Assembly (NCBI RefSeq): GCF_914484835.1
Contig: NZ_CAJZAR010000042.1
Coordinates: 1 to 64,000, forward strand
Source of the DNA: Paraburkholderia tropica
GTDB taxonomy: Bacteria; Pseudomonadota; Gammaproteobacteria; Burkholderiales; Burkholderiaceae
Length of the DNA stretch: 64,000 nucleotides
Direction: 5' to 3'
Shown here: one piece after another, positions 1-8,431 of the stretch
Layout: the number at the start of each line of letters is the position of its first letter
How positions within the stretch are numbered: the stretch's first letter is position 1
Notes under the pieces: model-generated
Database searches by the model: none
What the model saw: only the letters and a program-made list of their open reading frames with translations
Told to the model about the DNA's origin: nothing
Made by a program: the position numbers and the translations under genes

Positions 1-340
1 CGTCGGCTTGCGGCGCGCGTGCGAGCGCGGCGGGCAACTGCGTGGGTAACGGCGGGGACAACTGGGGTGACAACTGCGGAGACAACGGCGGTGACAACTG
101 CGTGGGCGATGTCTCGAACGACGGCGCGGCCGCTTGCTCAGGCAGCGGCACGATCGGCCCAATCGCCCGCAACGACGCCGACGACAACGTTTGCGTCCTG
201 CGATCGCGCGTCGCCGGAGCAGGCGCAGCCAGTTGATTCGCGCCGCAGCGAGGGCAGAAAATCAACGGTGCATCGAATGTGGCGGCGCAGTTCACACAGT
301 GCTGCGCGGCGGTGTCGCTTCGACCAGGTTCGTTGAACAT
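1..340 (-). CDS. zinc-ribbon domain protein, 3' end cut by window edge
   Basis: The reading frame starts at an ATG at 340-338 and runs open to the window edge (113 codons visible). Residues 15-32 hold a Cys-x2-Cys ... Cys-x2-Cys zinc ribbon (C15, C18, C29, C32; the second knuckle reads FCPRCG), placed right at the N terminus as in small regulatory or membrane-anchored zinc-ribbon proteins. After it comes a Pro/Gln/Ser/Thr-rich linker in which a four-residue pattern (TQLS, PQLS, PPLS) repeats about six times, encoded by degenerate 12-base repeats at about 45-110. The rest of the protein is outside the window, so its function cannot be told. No clear Shine-Dalgarno sequence lies upstream. The ribbon makes the frame convincing; a C-terminal membrane or enzymatic domain is possible. 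Confidence 0.75.
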   Translation of the reverse strand, partial: MFNEPGRSDTAAQHCVNCAATFDAPLIFCPRCGANQLAAPAPATRDRRTQTLSSASLRAIGPIVPLPEQAAAPSFETSPTQLSPPLSPQLSPQLSPPLPTQLPAALARAPQAD

Positions 341-739
341 GCGAAGTGCTAATCGATTGAACGGCAATCGGCGATCGGCAATCAGCAGCAAGGATTCGCA
401 AGGAGCGCAAACGTGCGGAAACAAGCGCGAGCCATCGCCAAAAGGGCCGCTTCAATATGGGCCACTTCTTTATGAAGATCAATCGGCGGATTCCGCCAGC
501 GTGGCGGATGGAGACAGGCGGCTGGCGCGCGAAGCCCGAATGCCCCCATACAGGTGCACAGACAGGCGTAACGGCAGGAAAAATGCCGGACAAACGCGCT
601 CAGGTATTTGAGACAACGTCTCAAAAAACCCACGCTGATAAGCCGCAAACGCCGATGTGGCGAATGCGCGTCATTTTGCCGCCACGGGCCATCCGTCCCC
701 CGGTGTGACAATGCTCGAAACGAACCAAGGAGTCATCCG
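341..739. other. gene-free stretch between the zinc-ribbon gene and fnr
   Basis: About 400 bases between divergently transcribed genes. Short reading frames cross it on both strands but none has coding-like composition plus a ribosome binding site. It should carry promoters for both flanking genes. The one striking element is the perfect dyad at 607-625, listed separately. A short direct repeat (GGCAATC twice) lies near 363-382. Confidence 0.6.
607..625. promoter_or_regulatory. perfect 8-bp inverted repeat upstream of fnr
   Basis: TTTGAGAC-AAC-GTCTCAAA, 115 bases before the fnr start. The arms are identical in inverse orientation, with a 3-base centre. It resembles an operator for a dimeric regulator. 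It is not an FNR box (TTGAT-N4-ATCAA): the half-site spacing is three bases too long. No T-run follows on either strand, so a terminator is unlikely. Confidence 0.45.
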
Positions 740-1498
740 ATGCTGTCACCCGCCGCGGTATCCGACATCGTTGTACGTCGTATCGGACGTACGCCCACGG
801 CCCCGGCCGTCTCGGCATCCGCGCGCTGCTCGGGATGCGCGATGCGCCACCTCTGCGTGCCGCAAGGCGTCGCATCGGACGATCTGCCCAAGCTCGAAGC
901 GCTCATTTGCAGCGCGCGCCGCGTGCGCCGCGGCGAGGCGCTCTACCGTTCGGGCGAACGCTTCGACAGTCTCTACGCCGTTCGCTCCGGTTCGCTCAAG
1001 ACGACCATCGTGCATCGCGACGGCCGCGAGCAGATCACCGGTCTGCGTCTCGCGGGCGAAGCGCTCGGCCTCGACGGCATCGCCAGCGACGTGCACGCCT
1101 TCAGCGCGGTCGCGCTCGAAGACAGCTCCATCTGCATCATTCCCTACGACGCGCTCAAGACGCTGTGCCGCGAAATCGGCGCCATGCAGGACCGCATGAA
1201 CCGCCTGATGGGCGACCAGTTCAACCGTGAAGCCTCGCAGATGATGGTACTCGGTTCGCTGTCCGCCGAAGAACGCGTGGCTGCCTTCCTGCTCGACGTG
1301 TCCGATCGCAACGCGCAGCGCGGCTACTCGCACGCCGAGTTCCATCTGCGCATGTCGCGCGAAGATATGGGCAGCTATCTCGGCATCACGCTCGAAACGG
1401 TGAGCCGCATTCTGTCGCGCTTCCAGAAGCGCGGCCTGATCGAAACGCAGGGCAAGTTCATCCGTATCGACGACCTCGAAGGTCTGCGCGCGCTGTAA
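740..1498 (+). CDS. fnr: FNR-type oxygen-sensing Crp/Fnr family regulator
   Basis: A 252-residue cytoplasmic regulator expected to bind a 4Fe-4S cluster without oxygen and then dimerise and bind DNA. The three N-terminal cluster cysteines are C30, C33 and C39 (C-x2-C-x5-C), and the fourth is C132 in ICIIP, matching the E. coli FNR set C20, C23, C29, C122. A cNMP-binding-like beta-roll spans about 50-150 and a winged helix about 165-245; the recognition helix has E219, S222 and R223 (LETVSRILSRFQ), the residues FNR uses to read TTGAT. The start at 740 is preceded by AAGGAG at 728-733; the frame stays open further upstream, but only this start has good spacing. It faces the LacI-type gene across a short hairpin. 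Likely targets are respiration and microaerobic genes. Assignment is strong. Confidence 0.93.
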   Translation: MLSPAAVSDIVVRRIGRTPTAPAVSASARCSGCAMRHLCVPQGVASDDLPKLEALICSARRVRRGEALYRSGERFDSLYAVRSGSLKTTIVHRDGREQITGLRLAGEALGLDGIASDVHAFSAVALEDSSICIIPYDALKTLCREIGAMQDRMNRLMGDQFNREASQMMVLGSLSAEERVAAFLLDVSDRNAQRGYSHAEFHLRMSREDMGSYLGITLETVSRILSRFQKRGLIETQGKFIRIDDLEGLRAL

Positions 1499-1506
1499 GT
1501 ATCACG

Positions 1507-1523
1507 CCGGGCTTCGCGCCCGG
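1507..1523. terminator. hairpin between convergent fnr and LacI-type genes
   Basis: CCGGGC-TTCGC-GCCCGG sits between the two stop codons (1498 and 1550). The stem is GC-rich and the loop five bases, but there is no long T-run on either strand, so it is a weak or shared terminator at best. Confidence 0.45.
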
Positions 1524-1549
1524 GGTTCACGCCGAATTCACGCAGAAAC

Positions 1550-2575
1550 TCAGGCGTTCGCCGCGCGCCGCTGCCGATAGTGAATCTGCGCGGGCACGCG
1601 CAGCGACTCGGGGGCCGCCTTGCCTTCGAGCAGCGCAAACACGCAGCGCAGGCTGTGCTCGGCGAGCTGCCCGCTGTCCTGCACGATGGCGTCGATCTGC
1701 AGCGGCAGGCAATCGAGCAACTGATGATCGTCGAAGGTCATCAGGCGGCCAGGCGCCTGCGCCAGCCGGTGCGCTTCGTTAATAAACTCCAGCACGCCCT
1801 CGAGCAGCGTAATCGAGCCCGCGAACAGCGCCTCGGGATACCGCCCGTGCGTCTCGAACCACGCTTTCATCAGCGCATAGCCGGACTCGCGCTGATAGTC
1901 GCGCTGGAACACCCAGTCGTCCTGTTCGGCCACGCCTTGCGTCGCGAGCGCGTGCCGGTAGCCAGCCAGACGGTCGCGGCTCGCGGAAAGCTCGGGCTGG
2001 CCGCCGAAATACACCACTTCGCGCGCGCCCTTCGCGAGCGCCTCGCCCACCAGGGTCGCCACGGTTTCAGCCGCGTCGGTCACCACGTAAGGAATCGCGC
2101 TGGTTTCCACGCGGCGGTCGGCGAACACCAGCGGCAGACGCTTGACCCATTGCTCGTAGCGCGGCGCGTCGGCCGTGCACGGCACCACCACCACGCCATC
2201 CACCTGATGCGAAACCAGATGCGCGATGCCTTCGGTCTCGCGCACGGGGTCTTCGTCGCTCGTCACGATCACGAGCTGATAGCGATACTGCTCGCGGCAC
2301 TGCGATTCGAGCGCCTGCGCGAGCGCGGCGTGCGCGGAGTTGGTGAGATCGGGGATCACGAGACCGAGCGTGTTGCTGCGCCGCGAACGCAGCGCGCGCG
2401 CCGACTGCGACGGCGTGAAATGGTGATCCCGCGCCACCTGGAGCACGCGCTCGACCGTGGCCGCCGAAATGCGGTAACGCTCGGCGTTGCCGTTCAGCAC
2501 CATGCTGGCCGTGGTGCGCGAGACTTCCGCAAGGCGGGCGATGTCGTCGATGGTCAGACGCTCGAACTGGGACAC
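1550..2575 (-). CDS. LacI family transcriptional regulator, probably of the ribose operon
   Basis: A 341-residue DNA-binding repressor: an N-terminal LacI helix-turn-helix (TIDDIARLAEVSRTTASMV, about residues 7-25) with hinge helix, then a periplasmic-binding-protein-like sugar sensor domain (about 60-330). I place the start at the GTG at 2575-2573, because an AGGA lies seven bases before it and the helix-turn-helix follows within seven residues as is normal for the family; an ATG 46 codons upstream would add a repeat-rich tail (NELPNELP) that no LacI member needs. It is the last gene after rbsB on the same strand, 281 bases downstream, so it may be in the operon or have its own promoter. Its position suggests an RbsR role; the helix also resembles FruR/Cra-type members, so the sugar effector is inferred. 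Confidence 0.85.
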   Translation of the reverse strand: MSQFERLTIDDIARLAEVSRTTASMVLNGNAERYRISAATVERVLQVARDHHFTPSQSARALRSRRSNTLGLVIPDLTNSAHAALAQALESQCREQYRYQLVIVTSDEDPVRETEGIAHLVSHQVDGVVVVPCTADAPRYEQWVKRLPLVFADRRVETSAIPYVVTDAAETVATLVGEALAKGAREVVYFGGQPELSASRDRLAGYRHALATQGVAEQDDWVFQRDYQRESGYALMKAWFETHGRYPEALFAGSITLLEGVLEFINEAHRLAQAPGRLMTFDDHQLLDCLPLQIDAIVQDSGQLAEHSLRCVFALLEGKAAPESLRVPAQIHYRQRRAANA

Positions 2576-2783
2576 GCGGGCTTCCTGCTGGATTGTGGGT
2601 GGATTCGATACGGCGGCGCGCTTTGCAACGTCTGCGGCAACGTCATGAGGCAACTCGTTCGGCAACTCGTTCGGCAACTGCGTGCGGCAACTGCGAGCAA
2701 CGGCTTGCGGCAAACATCATGAGGCCAACGGCGTGCAGCGAAAGAACCGGCGCGGCTCGCGCGCAAGGGGACGGCGTGAGAGG

Positions 2784-2808
2784 TGCGCCCCGATCGTGTC
2801 GGGGCGCA
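2784..2808 (-). terminator. hairpin downstream of rbsB
   Basis: TGCGCCCCGA-TCGTG-TCGGGGCGCA: ten-base-pair arms with a five-base loop, 49 bases after the rbsB stop codon. A T-run is lacking, so it may be a partial terminator that lowers read-through into the LacI-type gene or protects the 3' end of the rbs message. Confidence 0.5.
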
Positions 2809-2856
2809 TGAAGCGCATCGTGCGCGGGTCCACGCGCACGATGGTACTACGGAAGA

Positions 2857-3840
2857 TTACTGCTTGTAGAGATTCAGCGGCACCGGAATAAACTTGTCGA
2901 CCGGCTGGCCGTCGACGAGCTTCTTCGCGGTCTGCACGCCGTACTGGCCGATCAGTTCCGGCTGCTGCTGCACGGTCGCGGCCATCTGGCCGGCCTTCAC
3001 GGCGGCGATCGCGTCGTCGGTGGCGTCGAAGCCCACCACCGCCACGTCCTTGAGGCCCGCAGCCTGGAGTGCCTTGACCGCGCCCAGCGCCATTTCGTCG
3101 TTCTGCGCGAACACGCCCTGGATGTCCTTGTTGCTCTGGATGATGTTCTCCATCACCGAGAGACCCTTGGCGCGGTCGAAGTCGGCCGGCTGCTTCGTGG
3201 CGATCTTCACGCCGCCCTTGGCAGCGATTTCATCGTCGAAGCCCGCGCCGCGCTCGTTGGCCGCCGAGGAACCCGGAATGCCTTGCAGCTCGACGATGTT
3301 GCCCTTGCCGCCCAGCTTCTCCGCGAGGAAGTCGGCCGCCATCTTGCCGCCCGCCTTGTTGTCCGAAGCGATATGCGAGCTGACTTCGGCGCCGTTCACG
3401 CTGCGGTCGAGCGAGATCACCTTGATGCCCTTGCTGGTCGCTTCCTTCACCACGTTCGCCACCGCCGACGAATCGGTCGGGTTGATCAGGATGACGTTGA
3501 CCTTCTTCTCGATCAGATCTTCGACGCTGGCCTGCTGCTTGGCCGGGTCGTTCTGCGCGTCGACGGTGATCAGGTTCACGCCGTCTTTCTTCGCTTCGTC
3601 TTCCGCGCCCTTCTTGAGCGAGACGAAGAACGGATTGTTCAGCGTCGAGATCGACAGGCCGATCGTGACCGCGCCGCCCGAAGCCGGCGCCGCTGCCGAG
3701 GCGCCGCTCGCGCCCGCGTCCGACGAACCCGGACCTTCCTTCGAGCAGGCCGCGAGGCCCAGCGCGAGCGAACCGGCGACGAGCGCCGCAAACAGTTTCG
3801 AGAACGTCGGCGATTTCAGGGTGTAGTTCGATTGCTGCAT
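2857..3840 (-). CDS. rbsB: D-ribose ABC transporter substrate-binding lipoprotein
   Basis: A 327-residue periplasmic sugar-binding protein that captures ribose for RbsAC. The N terminus carries a hydrophobic signal segment ending in a lipobox (LAAC, C32), then a low-complexity Ser/Ala/Gly linker (about 33-55), then the two-lobed Peripla_BP_4 fold starting TIGLSISTLNNPFF. Hallmarks include TDSSAVANVV, SSHIASDNKAGG and FAQNDEMALGA. I choose the second of two in-frame ATGs (3840), because GAGGAGG at 3847-3853 is six bases before it and touches the first (3846). Gram-negative RbsB is often a soluble periplasmic protein, so the clear lipobox is a mild oddity shared by other Burkholderiales. Fifth gene of the rbs operon; the 84 bases after rbsC allow a processing site. 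Confidence 0.93.
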   Translation of the reverse strand: MQQSNYTLKSPTFSKLFAALVAGSLALGLAACSKEGPGSSDAGASGASAAAPASGGAVTIGLSISTLNNPFFVSLKKGAEDEAKKDGVNLITVDAQNDPAKQQASVEDLIEKKVNVILINPTDSSAVANVVKEATSKGIKVISLDRSVNGAEVSSHIASDNKAGGKMAADFLAEKLGGKGNIVELQGIPGSSAANERGAGFDDEIAAKGGVKIATKQPADFDRAKGLSVMENIIQSNKDIQGVFAQNDEMALGAVKALQAAGLKDVAVVGFDATDDAIAAVKAGQMAATVQQQPELIGQYGVQTAKKLVDGQPVDKFIPVPLNLYKQ

Positions 3841-3924
3841 AGTCATCCTCCTCGTATTTATGTGTGGAGTTGCATCGATGGTGAATCAGTTATTCAGGAT
3901 TACTACCAGACTCAAACTGTTGGC

Positions 3925-4881
3925 TTACGACTTCTTGTTGCCGCGGTCGATCAGCACGGCGAGCAGGATCACGCCGCCCTTGATGACCTGCTGATAGAAC
4001 GACGACACGTCGAGCAGATTCAGGCCGTTGTTCAACACGCCGATCAGCAGCGCGCCCACGAGCGTGCCGAAGATCCAGCCGCGTCCGCCCGTGAGGCTCG
4101 TGCCGCCCAGCACCACGGCGGCGATAGCGTCCAGCTCGTAGCCCGTACCGGCGGTCGGCTGCGCCGAATTCAGCCGCGACGTGAGCACCACGCCCGCAAG
4201 CGCCGACATCACGCCCGAGATCGTGTACACCCACAGTTGAATGCGATCGACCTTCACGCCCGAGAGCTTGGCCGATTCCGCGTTGCCGCCCGTCGCGTAG
4301 ACATGGCGGCCGAACACGGTCTTGCGCAGCACGACCCAGAACACGCCGAACATCACGAGCATCAGCACGACGGGAATCGGAATCAGGCGCGCGACATAGC
4401 CGCCGCCGAGCAGCGAGAAGAAGTCGCTGTTGAAGCTGCTGATCGGGCTGCCGTTCGAGACCACCAGCGCGAGACCGCGCAGCACGGTCATCGAACCGAG
4501 CGTGGCGATGAACGGCGCCACCTTGCCCTTGCTGATGACGATGCCGTTGGCGAGGCCCATCAGGCCGCCCGCCGCGAGACCCGCGACGGTCGCGACCAGC
4601 GCGTTGGTGCCCGAGCTGAGCAGCGTCGCGATGATCACCGATGACAGCGCGAGCACCGAGCCCGCGGAAAGATCGATGCCGCCGAGCAGAATCACGAGCG
4701 TCATGCCGAACGCGATCAGCGCGTTGATCGACGCCTGCCGCATCACGTTGAGCAGGTTGTCGACCGTGAGGAAGTCGCGGCTCACGATGGAGAGCGCGAC
4801 CGCTATGATCAGCAGCGCGATAAAAGGTCCGAGCTTTTGCAGCGTCGCCCTGCTGCTGGGGGTCATCGTCAGTTGCGCCAT
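3925..4881 (-). CDS. rbsC: ribose ABC transporter permease
   Basis: A 318-residue inner-membrane permease of the BPD_transp_2 family with about eight to ten hydrophobic segments. The family hallmarks are visible: LLGGIDLSAGSVLAL in the first third (the loop typical of ribose and galactose permeases), GNAESAKLSGV, the cytoplasmic stretch that contacts the ATPase, and AAVVLGGTSLTGGRG near the C terminus. It lies 53 bases after rbsA, and length matches E. coli RbsC (321 residues). Two such subunits would form the pore fed by RbsB and driven by RbsA. Confidence 0.94.
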   Translation of the reverse strand: MAQLTMTPSSRATLQKLGPFIALLIIAVALSIVSRDFLTVDNLLNVMRQASINALIAFGMTLVILLGGIDLSAGSVLALSSVIIATLLSSGTNALVATVAGLAAGGLMGLANGIVISKGKVAPFIATLGSMTVLRGLALVVSNGSPISSFNSDFFSLLGGGYVARLIPIPVVLMLVMFGVFWVVLRKTVFGRHVYATGGNAESAKLSGVKVDRIQLWVYTISGVMSALAGVVLTSRLNSAQPTAGTGYELDAIAAVVLGGTSLTGGRGWIFGTLVGALLIGVLNNGLNLLDVSSFYQQVIKGGVILLAVLIDRGNKKS

Positions 4882-4934
4882 GTCGAGTCTCGCGAATGTG
4901 CCTTGAATGCAGTGTTAAAGTGCGCGGCCTGAGC

Positions 4935-6449
4935 TCAGGCCGCTGCTTGCGGCGTGTCGTGCTGCGCCGCATGGCCGCCTGCAGCGGCCGTCATGATCTG
5001 TTCCTGGGTGGCGCCCGCCGCCTCGAAAATGCCAGCCTGGCGGCCCTGATGCATCACGAGAATGCGGTCGCTCATCGCCAGCACCTCGGGCAGTTCGGAC
5101 GACACCATCACGATCGCCACGCCCTGCTCCGCGAGCTGGTTGACGATCGTGTAGATCTCGGCCTTGCCGCCCACGTCCACGCCGCGCGTGGGTTCGTCGA
5201 GCAGCAGCACCTTGGGCGGCTTCGCGAGCCACTTGGCGAACACCACCTTCTGCTGGTTGCCGCCGGAGAGCGACTTCACGTCGAGTTCCGCGTCGCGCGT
5301 GCGCACGCGCAACTGCTTGATGAGGCCGTCGACTGCGCCGCGTTCGGCCTTGTCGTTGACGAAGCCGAGCTTCGCGTAGCGATCCAGATGCACGAGCGTG
5401 GCGTTCTCGCGCACCGACATGCCGAGCACGAGACCTTGCCGCTTGCGGTCTTCGGTGACGAAGCCGATGCCCGCCGCAATCGCGCTCGATGCATCGCGCA
5501 CGTCGAGCGGCTTGCCGTCGAGCTTCACGGTGCCCGCGCGCTTGCGGTTCGCGCCGAACAGCGTGCGCAGAATCTCGCTGCGGCCCGCGCCCATCAGCCC
5601 CGCGATGCCGAGCACTTCGCCCGCGCGGACCTCGAAGCTCACGCCTTCGATATGGCCGTCGTCGGCGAGATTCTCGACCTGCATGCGCACCGCGCCCGGC
5701 GTGTGATTGCGCTTCGGAAAACGCTCGCCGATTTCGCGGCCCACCATCAGGCGCACGATCTCGTCGAAGTTCGTCTCGGGAATCGCGCGCTCGCCCACGA
5801 AGTGACCGTCGCGCAGCACGCTGATCTTGTCGCAGATGCGGAAGATTTCTTCCATGCGATGCGAGACGTAGACAATCGCCACGCCGCGCGACTTCAGCTG
5901 CTGCATGATCTCGAACAGCGTGTCGATTTCGCGGTTCGTGAGCGCGGCCGTGGGCTCGTCCATGATCAGCACTTGCGCGTTCAGCGAGAGCGCCTTGGCG
6001 ATTTCCACGAGCTGCTGCTGCCCGATCGACAGCAGTCCGGCTTCGGTTTGCGGATCGATGCGCTGCGCGCCGACCATGTCGAGCCACGTGCGCGCCGCTT
6101 TGCGCATTGCGGCCGTATCGACCATGCCAAAGCGGCTCGGCTCGCGGCCGAGAAACAGGTTCTCCATCACCGTGAGCTGCGGAATCAGATTCAGCTCCTG
6201 GTGAATGATGGCGATGCCCGCGCGTTCGGCGTCCACGGTGCTGCGGATCTGCACGGCTTTACCGTCGATCAGCACGGCGCCCGCGTCGGCCTGATACACG
6301 CCGCTCAGGATCTTCATGAGCGTCGATTTACCGGCGCCGTTCTCGCCCATCAGCGCGTGAATCTCACCCGCCTCGATGTGGAAATCGACGCCTTCGAGCA
6401 CCCGCACGGGGCCGAACGCCTTGCCGATGCCCTGCATCTTCACTTGCAT
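4935..6449 (-). CDS. rbsA: ribose ABC transporter ATP-binding protein (tandem ABC domains)
   Basis: A 504-residue cytoplasmic ATPase with two fused ABC domains. The first (about 1-240) has Walker A GENGAGKST, signature LSIGQQQLVEIAKAL and Walker B VLIMDEPTAAL. The second (about 250-490) has the degenerate Walker A GLMGAGRSE normal for this family, signature LSGGNQQKVVFAKWL and VLLLDEPTRGVDVG. The start at 6449 is six bases from AGGAGG (6456-6461); an adjacent ATG at 6452 would be only three bases away. That Shine-Dalgarno overlaps the rbsD stop codon, so the two genes are translationally close. Ribose specificity comes from context with rbsD and rbsK. Confidence 0.94.
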   Translation of the reverse strand: MQVKMQGIGKAFGPVRVLEGVDFHIEAGEIHALMGENGAGKSTLMKILSGVYQADAGAVLIDGKAVQIRSTVDAERAGIAIIHQELNLIPQLTVMENLFLGREPSRFGMVDTAAMRKAARTWLDMVGAQRIDPQTEAGLLSIGQQQLVEIAKALSLNAQVLIMDEPTAALTNREIDTLFEIMQQLKSRGVAIVYVSHRMEEIFRICDKISVLRDGHFVGERAIPETNFDEIVRLMVGREIGERFPKRNHTPGAVRMQVENLADDGHIEGVSFEVRAGEVLGIAGLMGAGRSEILRTLFGANRKRAGTVKLDGKPLDVRDASSAIAAGIGFVTEDRKRQGLVLGMSVRENATLVHLDRYAKLGFVNDKAERGAVDGLIKQLRVRTRDAELDVKSLSGGNQQKVVFAKWLAKPPKVLLLDEPTRGVDVGGKAEIYTIVNQLAEQGVAIVMVSSELPEVLAMSDRILVMHQGRQAGIFEAAGATQEQIMTAAAGGHAAQHDTPQAAA

Positions 6450-6459
6450 CATCGACCTC

Positions 6460-6858
6460 CTAGAAGATCACGCCCGAATGCAGGATCACATTCGCGTAAG
6501 GACTGCATTCGCCGGTGCGGATCACCGCTTTCGCCTCGCGGCAGCGGCGCTTGAATTCCTCGTGCGGCACTTCCTCGATGGCCACCTGCGCGCCGGCCAG
6601 CTCGCGTTCGCGCGCGACCACGGCGGCGTTATGCGTCTGGGCTTCGCTCGCGAACACCGCGCGCTCGGCCTTGAAGTCGGCGAGCACGCTGTCGAGCACA
6701 TCGAAGAAACCCGGCACGCCGAGCGACATCGACAGGTCGATGCATTCGACGCCTTCAGGAATCGGCAGACCGCAATCGGCGATCACGAGGCTATCGGTAT
6801 GGCCCATGCCGGCCAGCACGCGCGCGATGTCGCGATTCAGATGTCCGTGTTTTTTCAC
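6460..6858 (-). CDS. rbsD: D-ribose pyranase
   Basis: A 132-residue cytoplasmic enzyme that interconverts pyranose and furanose forms of ribose, supplying ribokinase with the furanose. The N terminus MKKHGHLNRDIARVLAGMGH holds the active-site His region; DCGLPIP follows at about 29-35 and the C terminus has RTGECSPYANVILHSGVIF with the conserved Tyr-Ala-Asn of the family. Length is normal for the RbsD/FucU family. It starts six bases after the rbsK stop and ends inside the rbsA ribosome binding site. Confidence 0.94.
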   Translation of the reverse strand: MKKHGHLNRDIARVLAGMGHTDSLVIADCGLPIPEGVECIDLSMSLGVPGFFDVLDSVLADFKAERAVFASEAQTHNAAVVARERELAGAQVAIEEVPHEEFKRRCREAKAVIRTGECSPYANVILHSGVIF

Positions 6859-6864
6859 TGCGTA

Positions 6865-7755
6865 TTACGCCTGCTGATTCAGAAATGCTTCGAGTTCGGC
6901 GAGCGTGGGCATGCCGCCCTGCGCGCCCGCGCGCGTGACCGAGAGCGCGCCCGCCGCGTTCGCGCGGCGCACGGCTTCGCTCATGCCCAGATGCCAGAAA
7001 GCCGCCAGCGCGCCGTTGAAGGTGTCGCCCGCGCCGGTGCTGTCCACGGCCTCGACCGTGAAGCCCGGCTGATGCGCGAGCGTGCCGTCGGCCTGCGTGA
7101 AGTACGCGCCGTCCTTGCCGTGCGTCATCGCGATGCGGCCCGGACGGGTCGCGAGCGTGCGCGCCCAGTCGGCTTCGGGCTGTTGCAGCGCGGTCGCGAG
7201 TTCGTGTTCGTTCGGCGTGAGCAGCGTGGCGAGTTCGATGAGTTCGTCGCTGAGCGCCACGGCGGGCGCGGGATTCAGGAAGAACGGCTTGCCGTGTTCC
7301 TTCGCGCGGCGCGCCGCGTGCAGCACGGTCGCCATCGGCACTTCGAGCTGGGCGAGCACGACGTCGGCTTGCGCGAAAGCGTCGCTCGCCGCGTCGATAT
7401 GCGCGGGCGTCAGTTCATCGTTCGCACCCGCCACGACGATGATCGCGTTGTCGCCGCCCGAAACCGTGATCGAGGCGATGCCGGTGGCCTCGCGGCCCGT
7501 GCTCACGTGGCGGATGTCCACGCCGGCGCGCGCGAGCGTCGCCTTCATTTCGTTGCCGAAGGCGTCGTCGCCCACGCAACCGATCATCGTCACGTCGGCG
7601 CCCAGACGCGCCGCGGCCACGGCCTGGTTTGCGCCCTTGCCACCCGGATGGGTCGAGAAACGCGTGCCGAACAGCGTCTCGCCCAGACGGGGAAACGTGT
7701 CGGTCGCGACGACCATGTCCATGTTGATACTGCCCACCACTACGACGCGCGCCAT
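6865..7755 (-). CDS. rbsK: ribokinase
   Basis: A 296-residue PfkB-family sugar kinase that phosphorylates D-ribose to ribose 5-phosphate for the pentose phosphate pathway. The N-terminal substrate motif is visible (GSINMDMV, then HPGGKGANQAVAAARLGA at about 36-53), and the C-terminal motif VDSTGAGDTFNGALAAF contains the catalytic Asp (GAGD). It is the first gene of the rbs operon, with GGAG four bases before the ATG. Having the kinase first and the regulator last is the reverse of the E. coli order (rbsDACBKR). Confidence 0.94.
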   Translation of the reverse strand: MARVVVVGSINMDMVVATDTFPRLGETLFGTRFSTHPGGKGANQAVAAARLGADVTMIGCVGDDAFGNEMKATLARAGVDIRHVSTGREATGIASITVSGGDNAIIVVAGANDELTPAHIDAASDAFAQADVVLAQLEVPMATVLHAARRAKEHGKPFFLNPAPAVALSDELIELATLLTPNEHELATALQQPEADWARTLATRPGRIAMTHGKDGAYFTQADGTLAHQPGFTVEAVDSTGAGDTFNGALAAFWHLGMSEAVRRANAAGALSVTRAGAQGGMPTLAELEAFLNQQA

Positions 7756-8057
7756 GGCACTCCTTTCGACGGCTTTCGGCGCGTTATCCGCGCCTGCGAT
7801 TTTTCACCGTGCTAAAACGTAATCAGCTTGGGAGCGCATTTATAGCAGAGTTCTGGCGGTCGAGAAATAGCCCTAGGGTAATTGCGGATACTTTGTCCGA
7901 AATGAGGGAACGGACACACGCAATATGGAGAAAAACTACATGATTTACGTAGAAAAACTACGCGCGTTCGATGGACTCGAACGCGCGCGAATGTCACTTC
8001 AATCATTCGGAATACTGATGATTATTTTGCGCCCGCTTCAGGCGCACATCGTCAGCC
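7756..8057. other. gene-free stretch upstream of the rbs operon
   Basis: About 300 bases of lower GC content holding the rbs promoter region on the minus strand (candidate elements at 7811-7844, listed separately). Near 7930-7960 the string GAAAAACTAC occurs twice around a short dyad (CTAC ... GTAG); its role is unknown. No convincing gene. Confidence 0.6.
7811..7844 (-). promoter_or_regulatory. candidate rbs promoter -10 and LacI-type operator
   Basis: On the minus strand a good -10 hexamer TATAAA lies at 7844-7839, followed by an imperfect 17-base dyad (7827-7811, GCTGATTACGTTTTAGC) with three perfect outer base pairs and a central CG, as in many LacI-family operators, just after the predicted start of transcription. 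No good -35 hexamer is present 16-18 bases upstream. The arrangement would suit repression by the regulator encoded at the end of the operon. Confidence 0.4.
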
Positions 8058-8348
8058 TTATTTCGGAATCAGACGGCCGAGCGGCGCGAGCGGACCCACC
8101 GGCGTGAGATCGAACGTCATCAAGCCGTTTTCGACCAGCGGCAGCGTGTCGAGCACCGCCTTGGCTTCTTCCACGGTCGCGGCGTTCATCAGGAAGATCA
8201 CGCCGGGCGTGTCGTGACGAAACCAGAACTGGTCGATCTTGCCGTCGAGATAAAGCTGAAGCGTGTGCGGCACTTCCCTCGGCATGATGCGCTGCTGCTG
8301 TTCATCGGTGAGCGGCTTGATGATCGATCCGACTGCGAAAACCTTCAT
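8058..8348 (-). CDS. small dimeric alpha/beta-barrel family protein (YCII or muconolactone-isomerase-like)
   Basis: A 96-residue soluble protein with the pattern of a ferredoxin-like alpha/beta barrel: an N-terminal strand (MKVFAVGSII), a helix rich in Gln and Arg, a central segment with QFWFRHDTPGVIFLM, then a helix EEAKAVLDTLPLV and a final strand. I recognise the fold type but not a function; such proteins are often small isomerases, dehalogenase-like enzymes or stress proteins. The start at 8348 is chosen for AGGAG seven bases upstream; a longer frame starting at 8387 lacks this. It diverges from the GlxA-like regulator at 8460, separated by 111 bases with a perfect dyad, so it is the likely target of that regulator. 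Confidence 0.75.
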   Translation of the reverse strand: MKVFAVGSIIKPLTDEQQQRIMPREVPHTLQLYLDGKIDQFWFRHDTPGVIFLMNAATVEEAKAVLDTLPLVENGLMTFDLTPVGPLAPLGRLIPK

Positions 8349-8431
8349 GGGAAATCTCCTGTATTCGAGCGTCGTTGCGACGTGCAACGGAGATCACTGT
8401 AGCGGTCGGGCCGGAAAAGCAGTATCGTCGC

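Noticed and set aside
607..625. Dyad upstream of fnr considered as an FNR box or a terminator
   Set aside because: Half-site spacing does not match TTGAT-N4-ATCAA and no T-run follows on either strand.
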